Notes under the pieces: generated by a model
What the model saw: only the letters and a program-made list of their open reading frames with translations
Told to the model about the DNA's origin: nothing
Databases searched by the model: none
Assembly (NCBI RefSeq): GCF_014899185.1
Contig: NZ_CP045201.1
Coordinates: 1,038,501 to 1,102,500 of the forward strand
Reading direction: 5' to 3'
From: Pseudooceanicola spongiae
GTDB taxonomy: Bacteria; Pseudomonadota; Alphaproteobacteria; Rhodobacterales; Rhodobacteraceae
DNA: 64,000 nt
In this document: positions 45,473-55,956 of the stretch, piece by piece
Layout: every line of letters begins with the position of its first letter
Position numbering within the stretch: position 1 is the first letter of the stretch
Made by a program: the position numbers and the translations under genes

Positions 45473-46723
45473 ATGAACCTGCTTCAGATCGCCTCGCTGT
45501 TGATCGTGCTCGCGGCCGCATTTGGCTCCGTGAACTATTTCTTTCTCCGCTTGCCCTCCTCCATCGGCATTCTGCTGGTCGCTCTGCTGACATCCCTTGC
45601 AATGCTGGTCTTTGATATCTTTCTGCCGCAGTTCGGGCTGGCAGATCGCATCCGCTCCATCGTCAGCGGCATCGATTTCTCCGAAGCGCTGCTGGAGGGC
45701 ATGTTGGGTCTGCTGCTGTTTGCCGGAGCCTTGCATGTCAAACTGTCGGATCTGCGCGAGCAATGGCGGATTGTCCTGCTGATGGCGACGATCGGTGTCG
45801 CGCTGTCGACCGCCATTGTCGGTGCCGGTTTCAGCTATTTGACGGGCATGCCGATCCTGATTGCGCTGGTCTTTGGCGCGTTGATCGCGCCGACAGATCC
45901 GGTGGCGGTTCTGGGTGTCTTGCGCGACGCCGCACTGCCCAAATCGCTGGAGACGAAGATCGCCGGTGAAAGCCTGTTCAACGATGGCGTCGGCTATGTG
46001 GTGTTTCTGGTCCTGATCGGCATCGCCTTCCCCAGCACCGAGGGTCATGGGGAGACTGGGATCGCAGCTGCGACAAAGCTGTTCCTTCAGGAGGCCGTCG
46101 GCGGCGCTGTGCTTGGCCTCGCACTTGGCTACCTTACCTTTCGGCTGATGCGGCTGATTGATGATGCGTCACTTGAGGTGCTGATCACCCTCGCGCTGGC
46201 CTTTGGCGGATACGAGCTTTCCGTGGCTTTGCATGTTTCCGCACCGATCATGGCCGTCTGCGCCGGGCTGTTGATCGGCGATATCGGCGCGCGCCACGGC
46301 ATGTCGGAAAATACCCGCAAACATGTCGAGATGTTCTGGCACCTGATTGATGAGATCCTCAACGCTGTCCTCTTCCTGCTGATCGGGTTCGAGGTTTTCG
46401 CAGTGGCCTTCAGCGCGGACTATCTGCTTGCCGGAGCCATGGCGATCGTGCTGTCGCTGCTGGCGCGACTGGTCGCCGTGGCTGTCCCGGTTCTGATGCT
46501 GCGCAGCGTGCGCGATTTCAGCAATGGCACGATCCCGATCATGACGTGGGGCGGGCTGAAAGGCGGCATTTCAGTCGCACTGGTTCTTTCGCTGCCAGAG
46601 GGCGAGTGGAAACCCATGATCCTTGCTGCGACCTATTTTATCGTGATCTTTTCAATCGTTGTGCAAGGCCTCACGGTCGGTCGGCTGGCGAAGCGCGTCG
46701 GTCGTCAACCTGAACTGATGTAG
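45473..46723 (+). CDS. Sodium/proton antiporter, CPA1 family
   Basis: A 416-residue inner-membrane cation/proton antiporter with about 12 segments. The core motif ALIAPTDPVAVLGVLRDAALPKSLETKIAGESLFNDGVGYVVFLVL holds the ion-binding acidic residues (TDP, GESLFND), as in NhaP-type exchangers. The protein ends at the membrane domain with no large cytosolic tail. It is likely used for sodium or pH homeostasis, suited to a marine organism (inference). Confidence 0.92.
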   Translation: MNLLQIASLLIVLAAAFGSVNYFFLRLPSSIGILLVALLTSLAMLVFDIFLPQFGLADRIRSIVSGIDFSEALLEGMLGLLLFAGALHVKLSDLREQWRIVLLMATIGVALSTAIVGAGFSYLTGMPILIALVFGALIAPTDPVAVLGVLRDAALPKSLETKIAGESLFNDGVGYVVFLVLIGIAFPSTEGHGETGIAAATKLFLQEAVGGAVLGLALGYLTFRLMRLIDDASLEVLITLALAFGGYELSVALHVSAPIMAVCAGLLIGDIGARHGMSENTRKHVEMFWHLIDEILNAVLFLLIGFEVFAVAFSADYLLAGAMAIVLSLLARLVAVAVPVLMLRSVRDFSNGTIPIMTWGGLKGGISVALVLSLPEGEWKPMILAATYFIVIFSIVVQGLTVGRLAKRVGRQPELM

Positions 46724-46852
46724 GTCATGGCAGAATTGCCCGCCCGCCTTCCCCATACAAAGATCACAGTTCACGTAATTCCGCAAAACGCAGCTTGAAC
46801 CTGTCGACGCGTCATAGAACAAGACAGCCAAAGGCCCGCACGGAGTGAGAGA

Positions 46853-47740
46853 ATGACAAGTCGCAAAGATATCCTTCGGGCCGTGTTCTGGATGAGCGGC
46901 TCGGTCATCTCCTTCCTGACCATGGCGCTGGCGGGCCGCAGCCTCGGCAAGACTCTGGATACCTTCGAGATCATGACCTGGCGCAGCCTGACGGGCGCCG
47001 TCATCATGATCGTCCTCCTGACACTGCGGGGCAGCTGGAAGCAGATCCGTTTCGATCACATGGGCCTGCATGTCGCGCGAAATATTGCGCATTTCACTGG
47101 CCAGAACCTGTGGTTCTTCGCGGTGACGATGATCCCGATTGCACAGGTCTTTGCGCTGGAGTTCACCTCTCCGCTCTGGGTGCTGGCCCTGTCACCCCTC
47201 ATCCTGGGGGAACGGCTGACCTCGATCCGGGTTGCGGCAGCGCTGCTGGGCTTCGTTGGCATCCTGATGGTGGCGCGACCGGGGGCCGAGGCGATTTCCC
47301 CCGGTATCATCGCGGCAGCCACTGCCGCGATCACCTTCGCGTTCACCATGGTCTTTACCAAGCGCCTGACACGCGATGTCAGCACGCTCTGTATTATCTT
47401 CTGGATGACGATCACGCAGAGTGTCTTTGGATTGCTCTGCGCCGGCTACGATCTCGACATCACCATGCCCGACATGGCGAGCTTTCCGCTGTTGCTGCTC
47501 GTTGGTTGCGCCGGGTTGTTCGGGCATTTCTGTGTCACTACAGCCCTGTCCTTCGCCCCCGCCACGGTCGTCGTGCCGATCGATTTCACCCGCCTGCCAC
47601 TGGCGGCGATCATCGGCGCGCTGTTCCTTGGAGACAGAATCGATCTTTGGGTTCTGGCGGGCGCCTGCGTGATTTTCGCCGGGAATTATCTGAATATCTG
47701 GTCTGAGACACGGCCTCTGACGGTTGCAGACCGGCTCTGA
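46853..47740 (+). CDS. DMT-superfamily EamA-type transporter
   Basis: A 295-residue membrane protein with ten helices made of two five-helix EamA repeats. Each repeat has the conserved region: TWRSLTGAVIMIVLL plus FALEFTSPLWVLALSPLILGERLT in the first, and VVVPIDFTRLPLAAIIGALFLGDRIDLWVLAGACVIFAGNYL in the second. It is likely a metabolite or amino-acid exporter; the substrate is unknown. It stands between the antiporter and the FadL-like porin. Confidence 0.92.
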   Translation: MTSRKDILRAVFWMSGSVISFLTMALAGRSLGKTLDTFEIMTWRSLTGAVIMIVLLTLRGSWKQIRFDHMGLHVARNIAHFTGQNLWFFAVTMIPIAQVFALEFTSPLWVLALSPLILGERLTSIRVAAALLGFVGILMVARPGAEAISPGIIAAATAAITFAFTMVFTKRLTRDVSTLCIIFWMTITQSVFGLLCAGYDLDITMPDMASFPLLLLVGCAGLFGHFCVTTALSFAPATVVVPIDFTRLPLAAIIGALFLGDRIDLWVLAGACVIFAGNYLNIWSETRPLTVADRL

Positions 47741-47919
47741 CACGGCGTAACCCCGGTTGCAGGCTCGATTTGAGCATCTCCTGCGGTTGTGCAGCTTCCC
47801 TTACGCTACGTTTACGCGATCATCCCGCTACGTCAACTTACAAGAGCGATTGATTGCCTAAACAAACATGTGAATATGGCTGACAATCTGACGTCGTAAT
47901 CTTTAGGGAGGAGGTCGAC

Positions 47920-49008
47920 ATGAAACTTCAAGCCGGTATCGCACTGGTCTGTCTGAGTGCATCCACCGCTTATGCGGGCGGAATTGAACGGACAACACAA
48001 TCAGCCATGATCCTGTATTCCGAAGGAAACCGGGTCGAGCTTAGCTATGGCTATGTCAAACCCAGTGTCTCCGGGACGAGCCGCAGGTTGGTTGCGCCCA
48101 TCGGCAATGTGGCCAAGGATTTTTCGGTGCCTTCATTCGCGCTGAAAATGGATGTCGATGAAAAGCTCGCCTTTGCGCTGATCTACGACACCCCCTTTGC
48201 TTCTGACGTTGAATATCCGGCGAATCCGATGCTGGGCGGTACAATGGCGTCCTCCAACACCGACACGCTGACGGCGCTTGGCAAATACCAGCTGACCGAA
48301 CAGGCCAGTGTCTTTGGTGGCCTGCGCATTCAGAAAGCCAGCGGCGCGATCACCTTGAAGGGCCTCGCGTATGGTCCGCTGTCGGGCTATTCGGTCGATC
48401 TGGGCGAAGATACGGCTGTCGGCTATGTCCTGGGCGCCGCCTATGAGATCCCCGACATCGCAATGCGCGTTGCCCTGACCTACAACTCGGATATTGAGCA
48501 CGATTTCGACACCGTCGAGAACCTAGCCCCGACCGTCACCAGTTCGACAAAAACCAAGACGCCGTCGTCCTGGAACCTTGAGTTCCAGACCGGGATTGCG
48601 GCTGACACGCTGCTGATGGGGTCGATCCGCTACGTCAAGCACTCAGAGTTCAAGGTCGTCCCCGTTGTTTTCGGCAAGTTCCGTCCCGATGGACTTGTGA
48701 ACCTCGAAGACACCACGACCTACCGTCTGGGCGTCGGGCGTCGGTTCAATGATCGCCTCTCGGGATCGATCATGGTCGGCTACGAAAAGGAAGGCGATCC
48801 GCTGGTTTCGCCTCTGGCCCCCAGCACGGGCATGACCTCGCTCACCCTCGGTGTGTCGTACAAGATCTCCGACCAAGTCGAACTGGGCGGCGGGATCAGC
48901 CGGACATGGCTTGGCAATGCAACGCCGCAGACTGCCAACTTGGCACAGGCCGATTTCAAGGACAACTCGGCAACCGCTCTGGGCCTGAAGGTCACCTATT
49001 CCTTCTAA
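47920..49008 (+). CDS. FadL/OmpP1-family outer-membrane transport protein
   Basis: A 362-residue outer-membrane beta-barrel. A signal peptide (LQAGIALVCLSASTAYA) is followed by GGIERTTQSAMILYSEGNRVELSYGYV, close to the FadL/TodX opening. Alternating beta strands follow and the protein ends in an aromatic-terminated strand (LGLKVTYSF), typical for BAM-inserted barrels. Such proteins admit long-chain fatty acids or aromatic hydrocarbons. The start has a strong GGAGGAGG site 6 bases upstream. A terminator follows 35 bases after the stop. Confidence 0.88.
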   Translation: MKLQAGIALVCLSASTAYAGGIERTTQSAMILYSEGNRVELSYGYVKPSVSGTSRRLVAPIGNVAKDFSVPSFALKMDVDEKLAFALIYDTPFASDVEYPANPMLGGTMASSNTDTLTALGKYQLTEQASVFGGLRIQKASGAITLKGLAYGPLSGYSVDLGEDTAVGYVLGAAYEIPDIAMRVALTYNSDIEHDFDTVENLAPTVTSSTKTKTPSSWNLEFQTGIAADTLLMGSIRYVKHSEFKVVPVVFGKFRPDGLVNLEDTTTYRLGVGRRFNDRLSGSIMVGYEKEGDPLVSPLAPSTGMTSLTLGVSYKISDQVELGGGISRTWLGNATPQTANLAQADFKDNSATALGLKVTYSF

Positions 49009-49042
49009 GCACACGACACGACTTTGGGCGATACGCCCTTCT

Positions 49043-49073
49043 GCCCGGCCTTTTCACGAAGGTCGGGTTTTTT
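49043..49073 (+). terminator. Intrinsic terminator of the FadL-like gene
   Basis: CCCGGCCTT pairs with AAGGTCGGG (one G-T pair) around a short loop, followed by six T. Confidence 0.88.
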
Positions 49074-49177
49074 CGTGTCCGCCCTAAGCGTGTTAACCTA
49101 GCATTAGGATTTGACCGCCCCGCGCGCCTCGCCTACCCATGGCCTCAGGCTGGACCCCGGGATACTAAGGAAAACCA

Positions 49178-50050
49178 ATGCTCTACAATTCGCCCCAAGA
49201 CTGGCGCGACGCCGAAGAAAAGCGCGTACTGCTGTTCGGCATGTCCGGTCTGGGCAAGACCCACGTGTCCAATCTGCTGCGTGATGATGGCGGCTGGTTC
49301 CACTATTCCATCGACTACCGGATTGGCACGCGTCACATGGGCGAACACATCGCCGACAATGCCAAGCGTCACGCCATGCAGGTGCCGTTCCTGCGCGAAC
49401 TGCTGATGACGGATTCGATCTACATCGGCTCCAACATCACGTTCAACAACCTCGCCCCGCTCTCGACCTATCTTGGCAAGCCCGGTGACCCCGCCAAGGG
49501 CGGTCTGAGCTTTGAGGACTACATGATCCGTCAGGAGCAGCACCGGGTCGCGGAGATCGCCTCTCTGCTGGACACCGAGCGTTTTGCGCAGCGCGCCGTG
49601 ACGCTCTATGGCTATCCGCATTTCGTTTGCGACAGCGGAGGCTCGATCTGCGAGGTGGTCAATCCCGAAGATCCAGAAGACGAGGTGCTGAACGCCCTCG
49701 AGCAGACGACCCTGCTGGTCTGGATCAAGGGAGATGACGCGCATACCGAGCAATTGGTGCGTCGTTTTGATCGTGCCCCGAAACCGATGTATTACGAACC
49801 GGGTTTTCTGCGGCAGGCCTGGCAGGACTACCTGACCTCAAACGAGGTTGCGCCCGATGCGGTGGACCCGGATGCGTTCGTGCGCTGGACCTATGCCCGC
49901 GCCCTTGCACATCGCCAACCGCGCTATGCTGCCATGGCCAAACGCGGTGTCACCGTTTCTGCGGATGAAGTTGCGGCCGTGAAAACAGCTGAGGATTTCG
50001 AAACCTTGATCGCCGATGCTCTTGCACGACGCACGCCAGCGACTACTTAA
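49178..50050 (+). CDS. P-loop ATPase/kinase of unknown function next to metA
   Basis: A 290-residue cytosolic protein. A Walker A loop GMSGLGKTHV at residues about 21-30 follows a short beta strand (VLLF), as in small-molecule kinases. An Asp in YSIDYRIGTRHM and FVCDSGGSICEVV may supply the metal ligand. I do not recognise a characterised family. No membrane segment is seen. It ends 36 bases before metA on the same strand, so co-transcription with methionine synthesis is likely. Confidence 0.82.
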   Translation: MLYNSPQDWRDAEEKRVLLFGMSGLGKTHVSNLLRDDGGWFHYSIDYRIGTRHMGEHIADNAKRHAMQVPFLRELLMTDSIYIGSNITFNNLAPLSTYLGKPGDPAKGGLSFEDYMIRQEQHRVAEIASLLDTERFAQRAVTLYGYPHFVCDSGGSICEVVNPEDPEDEVLNALEQTTLLVWIKGDDAHTEQLVRRFDRAPKPMYYEPGFLRQAWQDYLTSNEVAPDAVDPDAFVRWTYARALAHRQPRYAAMAKRGVTVSADEVAAVKTAEDFETLIADALARRTPATT

Positions 50051-50086
50051 ACAAACCGCCGCGTCGGCCAACAATCAGGACAGCCC

Positions 50087-51028
50087 ATGCCTATCAAAAT
50101 CCCCGAAGACCTGCCCGCCTACGATGTACTCACCCGTGAGGGCGTCATGGTCATGTCCGAGGGTCAGGCGGCGCTGCAGGATATCCGCCCGCTACGGATT
50201 GGCCTGCTGAACCTGATGCCGAAGAAGATCCAGACCGAGAACCAGTTCGCGCGTCTGATCGGGGCCACGCCGCTGCAGATCGAGCTGAGCCTGATCCGCA
50301 TGAGCGAGCATCAGACGAAAAACACGGCTGCTGAGCATATGGAGAGCTTTTATCGCCCCTTCTCGGAGGTCGCAGCGACGGGCGAAAAGTTCGACGGTTT
50401 CATCATCACTGGCGCTCCGATCGAACATCTTGAGTTCGAGAACGTCACCTATTGGGATGAGATGCGGCAAGTCTTCGAGTGGACGAAAACGCATGTCCAT
50501 TCGACGTTCGGCGTCTGCTGGGGCGGCATGGCAATGATCAACTACCTGCATGGCGTGCCAAAGCACATGCTGGATGCCAAGTACTTCGGGTGCTTCCCAC
50601 AGACCAACCTTGAACCCGCCTCACCCTACCTGCGGGGGTTTTCAGACGTCTGCACGGTCCCGGTCAGCCGTTGGACCGAGGTACGACAGTCAGACATTCT
50701 CGCTGTCGACGGCCTGAATACATTGCTCGGGGATGAAGACACTGGACCCTGCCTGGTCGAGGATCCCAGCAACAGGGCCCTCTACGTCTTCAACCACTTC
50801 GAGTATGACAGCGATACACTGAAGCAGGAATACGACCGTGACGTCGCCGAAGGCAAACAGATCGACGTTCCGCTGAACTACTTCCCCGGCGATGACCCGA
50901 GCCGGCGTCCGCAAAACCGCTGGCGCAGCCACGCGCATCTTCTCTACGGCAACTGGATCAACCAGATCTACCAGACGACGCCCTTCGACATGGCCAAAAT
51001 CGGGACGACGGATAGCGATAGTGCGTAA
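50087..51028 (+). CDS. metA: Homoserine O-acyltransferase MetA (predicted acetyl type)
   Basis: A 313-residue enzyme that acylates homoserine, the first committed step of methionine synthesis. The catalytic Cys144 is in FGVCWGGMA, and the HFEYD region follows at the end. In the acyl-specificity loop [10 protein letters not shown], Glu113 aligns with position 111 of E. coli MetA. Glycine there goes with succinyl-CoA and glutamate with acetyl-CoA, so O-acetylhomoserine is the predicted product in spite of the traditional name. The last eight bases overlap the hydrolase gene. Confidence 0.94.
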   Translation: MPIKIPEDLPAYDVLTREGVMVMSEGQAALQDIRPLRIGLLNLMPKKIQTENQFARLIGATPLQIELSLIRMSEHQTKNTAAEHMESFYRPFSEVAATGEKFDGFIITGAPIEHLEFENVTYWDEMRQVFEWTKTHVHSTFGVCWGGMAMINYLHGVPKHMLDAKYFGCFPQTNLEPASPYLRGFSDVCTVPVSRWTEVRQSDILAVDGLNTLLGDEDTGPCLVEDPSNRALYVFNHFEYDSDTLKQEYDRDVAEGKQIDVPLNYFPGDDPSRRPQNRWRSHAHLLYGNWINQIYQTTPFDMAKIGTTDSDSA

Positions 51029-51971
51029 ACCATTTCGGATCGCGGTCGCTATCTGCCTTTGCTTTGCGGCAGTTACAGTCTGGCGGGTGCACGCGCGCAG
51101 CGCAGCCTTCGAGGCGGAGTTCCCGCCAGAGGGTCAATTCCTGAGCGTTGACGGCCACCCTGTGCACTACCTCCAGCTCGGGGCGGGGCCGGATCTGGTG
51201 CTGATCCATGGGGCATCTGGCAGCACGCGGGATTTCACCTTCTCGCTGGCGGATAAGCTGGCAAAACAGTTTCGCGTCACGCTTTTTGACCGCCCTGGCC
51301 TTGGCTATACGCCAGCGCTGGCCCCGCAAGGCGTCACTCTGGACGCTCAAACCGATCTTCTGGCCCATGCCGCGCGCGATCTTGGCCTCGAGGCCCCGAT
51401 CGTCGTTGGACACAGCTTTGGCGGCGCACTTCTGATGGACTGGGCCGTCCGCCACCCTGACCAGATTGCTGCGGCGGTTTCAATCTCGGGGGCCACATAT
51501 CCCTGGCCGGGCGAACTCGACAGGTTCAACAGTCTCCTCTCTCAGCCCATTCTGGGCACTGTGATGGCCTATGTTCTTTGTGCCTGGGTCCCGAGAAGCT
51601 ATGTCATCAGCGAAGTCGGCAGCGTTTTTGCCCCTCAGCAGGCCCCCGCTGGCTATGCCGATTACATCGGTGCGGAACTGAACCTGCGCCCTGAAAGCCT
51701 GATTGCGAATGCACAGCAGCGCACGGACCTGCGCCGTCAACTGCGGGAACTCAGCCCGCATTATGCAGAACTGACCCTGCCGATCGAAATCGTGCACGGC
51801 ACGGCGGATACCACTGTCGACCTCGAAATCCACTCAGCCGCGCTGGCACAGAATGCTCAGCATGCCCATCTTCAGCGGCTGGAGGGGATCGGTCACATGC
51901 CCCATCACGTCGCGGAACCTGATGTCATTGCAGCAATTGAGCGCGCAGCCCGCCGCGCCGGATTGCACTGA
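51021..51971 (+). CDS. Membrane-anchored alpha/beta hydrolase
   Basis: A 316-residue hydrolase. From GTG 51021 the protein starts with a signal-anchor ([20 protein letters not shown]), then the alpha/beta core: oxyanion region [12 protein letters not shown], nucleophile elbow [10 protein letters not shown] and the late histidine in GIGHMPHHV. The Asp is in [12 protein letters not shown] 51021 overlaps metA by eight bases; an earlier frame is open but antisense-like. Ester or haloalkane-type substrates are possible; none is indicated. Confidence 0.87.
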   Translation: MRKPFRIAVAICLCFAAVTVWRVHARSAAFEAEFPPEGQFLSVDGHPVHYLQLGAGPDLVLIHGASGSTRDFTFSLADKLAKQFRVTLFDRPGLGYTPALAPQGVTLDAQTDLLAHAARDLGLEAPIVVGHSFGGALLMDWAVRHPDQIAAAVSISGATYPWPGELDRFNSLLSQPILGTVMAYVLCAWVPRSYVISEVGSVFAPQQAPAGYADYIGAELNLRPESLIANAQQRTDLRRQLRELSPHYAELTLPIEIVHGTADTTVDLEIHSAALAQNAQHAHLQRLEGIGHMPHHVAEPDVIAAIERAARRAGLH

Positions 51972-52010
51972 CCGGGTAAGAGTTCCATATTGTATCAAAA
52001 GGATACCCCT

Positions 52011-52880
52011 ATGGATCTGCCATTTGACGGCGCCATCAGCGCTTACTTCGAGAATGACGCCCCCGAGCCGATCCGCCAGGCGATCAAGCGGTACGACAAG
52101 GGTGATATTCTGAACCCATCCTACCCATATTCGGAACGTATGTCGGGCAAGACCTACGAAAAGGATCTGAGGGCGCTGCAGATTGAACTGGTCAACATGC
52201 AAGCCTGGGCCAAGGCAACAGGCGCCCGTATCGTCTGCCTTTTCGAGGGTCGGGATGCGGCGGGCAAAGGCGGTACGATCAAGCGGTTCCGGGAAAACCT
52301 GAACCCGCGTGGTGCAAATGTGATTGCCTTGCCGACCCCGAACAACCGCGAACAGGGTCAATGGTATTTCCAGCGCTACATCGATCACCTGCCTGCCCCG
52401 GGTGAAATCGTCTTCTACGACCGCTCTTGGTACAACCGCGCTGTGGTCGAGCACGTCTTCGGATTTTGCACACCCTCTGAGCGGGAACAGTTTTTCGCCC
52501 AGGTCGGGGATCTGGAAAAGATGCTGGTGGCAGACGGTATCCATCTGTTCAAGTTCTGGCTGAACGTCGGGCGCGCCGAGCAGCTGCGGCGCTTCATCGA
52601 TCGTGAGCAAGACCTTCTGAAGCAATGGAAGATCAGCAATATCGACGTGAACGGACTGGCGAAGTGGGACGACTATTCCGAGGCCATTTCTGAAACCTTC
52701 CTGCGCACTCATACCGATTTCGCGCCCTGGACGGTGATCCGGTCGGATGACAAGCGGCGTGCAAGGCTTGCAGCCATGCGCAAAGTGGTCAGTTGCATCG
52801 ACTACGATCGCAAATCCAAGACGGCGATTGGTGCGATAGACGATAAGATTTGCGGCGGCCCGGATATCTGGGATGCCTAA
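52011..52880 (+). CDS. ppk2: Polyphosphate kinase 2
   Basis: A 289-residue cytosolic kinase that transfers phosphate between polyphosphate and nucleoside diphosphates. Walker A is [24 protein letters not shown], Walker [19 protein letters not shown], and the lid WFQR-type region is [12 protein letters not shown]; this is the single-domain class I form. ATG 52011 has AAAAGGA upstream and is preferred over 51990. Its last eight bases overlap the TetR gene, so the two are coupled. Confidence 0.94.
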   Translation: MDLPFDGAISAYFENDAPEPIRQAIKRYDKGDILNPSYPYSERMSGKTYEKDLRALQIELVNMQAWAKATGARIVCLFEGRDAAGKGGTIKRFRENLNPRGANVIALPTPNNREQGQWYFQRYIDHLPAPGEIVFYDRSWYNRAVVEHVFGFCTPSEREQFFAQVGDLEKMLVADGIHLFKFWLNVGRAEQLRRFIDREQDLLKQWKISNIDVNGLAKWDDYSEAISETFLRTHTDFAPWTVIRSDDKRRARLAAMRKVVSCIDYDRKSKTAIGAIDDKICGGPDIWDA

Positions 52881-53493
52881 GAAACGCGGATATCACCACG
52901 GCAACCTGCGACAGGCGCTCGTCGAGGCCGCATTGGAACTGATCGAAGCCAAGGGGCCGACGGGCTTTACCCTCTCAGAGGCCGCAAAGCAGGCTGGCGT
53001 CACCCCTGCAGCGGTGTATCGTCATTTTGAGGGGCGCGAGGATCTGATCGCGGAGGCTGCGCACCAAGGCTATGAGATCTTTGCCGATGTCATCGATTAT
53101 GCCTACCAGAGCGGCCAGCCCTCAGCGCTAGCAGCGTTTGAGGCGACGGGGCGCGCCTATCTCGCCTTTGCGCGCAAGTACCCCGGGCACTACATTGCGA
53201 TGTTTGAAAGCGGCATCTCCGTCAACCGCAACCCTGAGCTTGCCAAAGTCGCGCGCCACGCATGGGACGTGTTGGAGCGCGCCGCCGAAGATCTGTCCCA
53301 GCATATTCCAGCTGAAAAGCGCCCTCCTGCGTCCATGTTTTCGGCCCATATCTGGGCGATGAGCCACGGCGTTGTAGAGCTCTTTGCGCGCAACTCACCG
53401 GGCAAGCAAAGCGCCTTTGCGGCTGAGGATTTGCTGGAAACCGGCATCGGTGTCTATCTGCGCGGCCTTGGCCTGATCGCGCCGGACGATTAG
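52873..53493 (+). CDS. TetR/AcrR family transcriptional regulator
   Basis: A 206-residue dimeric repressor. The N-terminal HTH reads [47 protein letters not shown]; the helical ligand domain (residues about 75-200) resembles TetR_C members with FESGIS and [12 protein letters not shown]. It is coupled to ppk2 by overlap, so it may control the ppk2 operon or act elsewhere. The ligand is unknown. It is the last normal gene before the IS-derived region. Confidence 0.92.
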   Translation: MPKKRGYHHGNLRQALVEAALELIEAKGPTGFTLSEAAKQAGVTPAAVYRHFEGREDLIAEAAHQGYEIFADVIDYAYQSGQPSALAAFEATGRAYLAFARKYPGHYIAMFESGISVNRNPELAKVARHAWDVLERAAEDLSQHIPAEKRPPASMFSAHIWAMSHGVVELFARNSPGKQSAFAAEDLLETGIGVYLRGLGLIAPDD

Positions 53494-53738
53494 CGACATT
53501 GAGCGAGGCGAGGGCGTAATCTGTCGCACCGCCCGTTGCGGATCAATTTTTGGGGCCATTTCAGGTCGTGTCAGGCACAACTAACAAAAGTTGATTTCAA
53601 CCTCGAGACATTAGGCCAGCGTTTTGCGGATCACCGCCGCTTTTCAACCAATGTCGTTCGCAGACTAGTTTCGCCCTACGTATTCGCTTTAGTTGTGCGC
53701 GCGTGCTGCATGGCGACCTCTCCTGATTGCATCTTAGG
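53494..53738. other. Gene-free, AT-richer stretch before the IS relic
   Basis: No open frame with family support was found here. The bases are visibly less GC-rich than the flanks (for example ACTAACAAAAGTTGATTTC near 53580). It may be foreign or decayed DNA from an older insertion. No tRNA or clear regulatory element is seen. Confidence 0.5.
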
Positions 53739-54870
53739 TGTTTGATCCCACGGTTTGATGGTGCGATCCTATCTCAGGATTGGAAGGAAGCATTATGGGA
53801 CAAGTTCGTCACGGGAGCGCCACGACAACGCACGCCGTCAGAGCTGCAATACAGCGATCCGCTGCCCGGCAGGGTCATGCACAGCATGATCCCGAGAGGG
53901 GCAAGCTTCGCTCGCGCAGTTGAGAAAGGAGTTGGCATCAACCCCAAGACCGTCGCAAAGTGGCGCAAGCGTCCGACGGTATAGGATCTGAAGACCGGCC
54001 CAAAGGAGCCGCGTTCAATCGTTCTCTCTGAAGCTGAGCAGGCCATTATCGTCGCATTCCGACGGCGCACGCTGCTGCCGCTGGATGATTGCCTCTATGC
54101 CCTTCAGCTATCGATTCCGCATCTAACCCGATCGGCACTGCATCTTGCGTCGGGAAAACAATCCCTCGGATCGTTTTCTGACCCTCCTCACCTTCAGCGG
54201 CACGGCATCTCTCGCCTGCCGGATATCGAAGGAGACAAGCCAAAGCGCCAGAAGTTCAAGCGCTATCCCATCGGCTTCTTTCATATCGATATCGCGGAAG
54301 TTCAGACGGTGGAGGGCAAGCTCTATCTCTTTGCGGGCATTTGACCGGACTAGCAAATTTGCAGCCACGCAACTCGTGGCTAAGGCGGATCGCAAGACAG
54401 CGTGGGAGTTCCTCGAGCGTCTGCTCAAGGCCGTCCCCTATCGCATCCACACGATGCTGACTGATAGCGGCATCCAATTCGCCGAACAGCCCCGCAACCG
54501 GAACACAGCATACTCACGGCAGATGCGCTTTGACATGATCTGCGAAGTAAATGGGATTGAGCACGGGCTGACCAAACCATCCGTGGACCAATGGCCAGGT
54601 CGAGCGGATGAACCGCACGATCAAGGAGGGTGAGGCCCCACGCCGATCCGGGGGATCGGCGACGGCGGAACGTGAAGCGATACCATTACGACAGCCATGA
54701 TCAGCTGCGCACGCACCTCGCCGACTTCATGGACGCATACAACTTCGCACGCTGGCTAAAGCCCCTGAACGGCCTCACGCCCTACGAATACATCTGCAAC
54801 ATCTGGACTTCAGAGCCACATCGATTCATCAGAAATCCGATCCACCAGATGCCAAAACCAATACACGACA
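53739..54870 (+). mobile_element. Decayed IS481-family insertion sequence (limits approximate)
   Basis: The transposase relic lies between TGTTTGATCCCACGGTTTGAT at 53739 and, on the other strand, TGTCGTGTATTGGTTTTGGCA ending at 54870. The two share TGT and a loose pattern, as expected of worn IS481 terminal repeats. No target-site duplication is evident. The limits are tentative; the transposase content is clear. Confidence 0.65.
53795..54867 (+). pseudogene. IS481-family transposase, multiply frameshifted
   Basis: Pieces of one DDE transposase appear in order but in different frames. They are MGQVRHGSATTTHAVRAAIQRS (53795), the HTH part GVGINPKTVAKWRKR ending at a TAG, an IGFFHIDIAEVQTVEGKLYLF core, then RTSKFAATQLVAKADRKTAWEFL, RIHTMLTDSGIQFAEQP (where TDNG is usual) and YHYDSHDQLRTHLADFMDAYNFARWLKPLNGLTPYEYI near 54680-54800. 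At least three frameshifts, one premature stop and a disrupted segment near 54600-54670 rule out a working enzyme. The last frame runs on into the rpsI terminator. Confidence 0.88.
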
Positions 54871-54885
54871 TGTCAAACAAAAAAG

Positions 54886-54911
54886 GCCGCCCAGAGGGCG
54901 GCCTTTTCTGA
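54886..54911 (-). terminator. Intrinsic terminator of the rplM-rpsI operon
   Basis: On the minus strand AAGGCCGCC pairs with GGCGGCCTT across a short loop and is followed by a run of T, 17 bases after the rpsI stop. The IS relic ends about 16 bases beyond it. Confidence 0.92.
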
Positions 54912-54927
54912 AAAGAAATAATCCAGA

Positions 54928-55428
54928 TCAGCGCTTGGAGAACTGGAAGCTACGGCGGGCTTTGGCCTTACCGTATTTCTTACGTTCCACAACGCGACTG
55001 TCGCGTGTCAGGAAGCCAGCAGCTTTCAGAGCGCCGCGCAGGCTCGGTTCGTACAGCTGCAGGGCTTTCGAGATACCATGCTTAACCGCACCAGCCTGAC
55101 CAGACAGACCACCGCCTTTGACGGTTGCCATAACGTCGAATTCACCTTCGACACCAGCAATCGTGAAAGGTTGACGCAGGATCATCTGCAGAACCGGACG
55201 TGCAAAATATGCGGACATATCCTTACCGTTGACGGTTACTTTGCCAGAACCTGGCTTGATCCAGACGCGGGCAACCGCATCCTTACGTTTGCCGGTTGCA
55301 TAAGAACGGCCAAGCTCGTCACGGGTCGGTGCGGGCAGAGCGTCGGAGTCGAGAGCAGCAGCAACGGAACCGGTGTTAACCGCAACGGTGCCCTTGAGCT
55401 CTTCAAGCGAATTGATTTGATCAGCCAT
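54928..55428 (-). CDS. rpsI: 30S ribosomal protein S9
   Basis: A 166-residue small-subunit protein near the P site. It has an extended alphaproteobacterial N-terminus, then [29 protein letters not shown] and the conserved tail [17 protein letters not shown] with the C-terminal lysine-arginine that contacts P-site tRNA. Its start is 3 bases after the rplM stop, so the two are one operon. Confidence 0.97.
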   Translation of the reverse strand: MADQINSLEELKGTVAVNTGSVAAALDSDALPAPTRDELGRSYATGKRKDAVARVWIKPGSGKVTVNGKDMSAYFARPVLQMILRQPFTIAGVEGEFDVMATVKGGGLSGQAGAVKHGISKALQLYEPSLRGALKAAGFLTRDSRVVERKKYGKAKARRSFQFSKR

Positions 55429-55431
55429 CTA

Positions 55432-55893
55432 TCAGCTCCGCGTGTTCTTGGAGTTCATGGATTTTACATCCAGCACGTCAGGCGCTTGCGCCTCATGCGG
55501 ATGTTCTGCTCCGGCGTAGACGCGCAGGTTGGTCATCTGCTGGCGGCTCAGGCGGTTACCTGGCAGCATGCGTTTGACGGCTGCAGTCACGACACGCTCC
55601 GGATAGGCGCCTTCCAGAATCTGGGCGGCGGTGCGGTTTTTAATGCCGCCCGGGTGGCCTGTGTGCCAGTAGTAAGTCTTGTCCGTCCGTTTTTTACCAG
55701 TCAGCTGGATCTTGTCAGCGTTGATGATAATCACGTTGTCGCCCATATCCATGTGCGGCGTGAAGGAAGGCTTGTGCTTGCCACGCAGACGCATGGCGAC
55801 AATCGATGCGAGCCGACCGAGAACAACGCCTTCAGCGTCGATCAGGATCCACTTCTTGTCGATGTCTGCAGGTGTTGCAGAGAAGGTTTTCAT
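55432..55893 (-). CDS. rplM: 50S ribosomal protein L13
   Basis: A 153-residue large-subunit protein, an early assembly factor. It shows [48 protein letters not shown] and [41 protein letters not shown] site precedes the ATG. A good promoter lies 64-91 bases upstream of the start. The order rplM-rpsI is universal. Confidence 0.97.
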   Translation of the reverse strand: MKTFSATPADIDKKWILIDAEGVVLGRLASIVAMRLRGKHKPSFTPHMDMGDNVIIINADKIQLTGKKRTDKTYYWHTGHPGGIKNRTAAQILEGAYPERVVTAAVKRMLPGNRLSRQQMTNLRVYAGAEHPHEAQAPDVLDVKSMNSKNTRS

Positions 55894-55956
55894 GGGGGTG
55901 CCCTTTAAGATTGGCAGCCCGCGCGGCGAATGCTTAGCGGGCGAATTGATTGGGCG

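Noticed and set aside
53494..53738. Possible second transposase remnant or tRNA-like attachment site
   Set aside because: No coding match and no cloverleaf or direct repeat could be built by eye.
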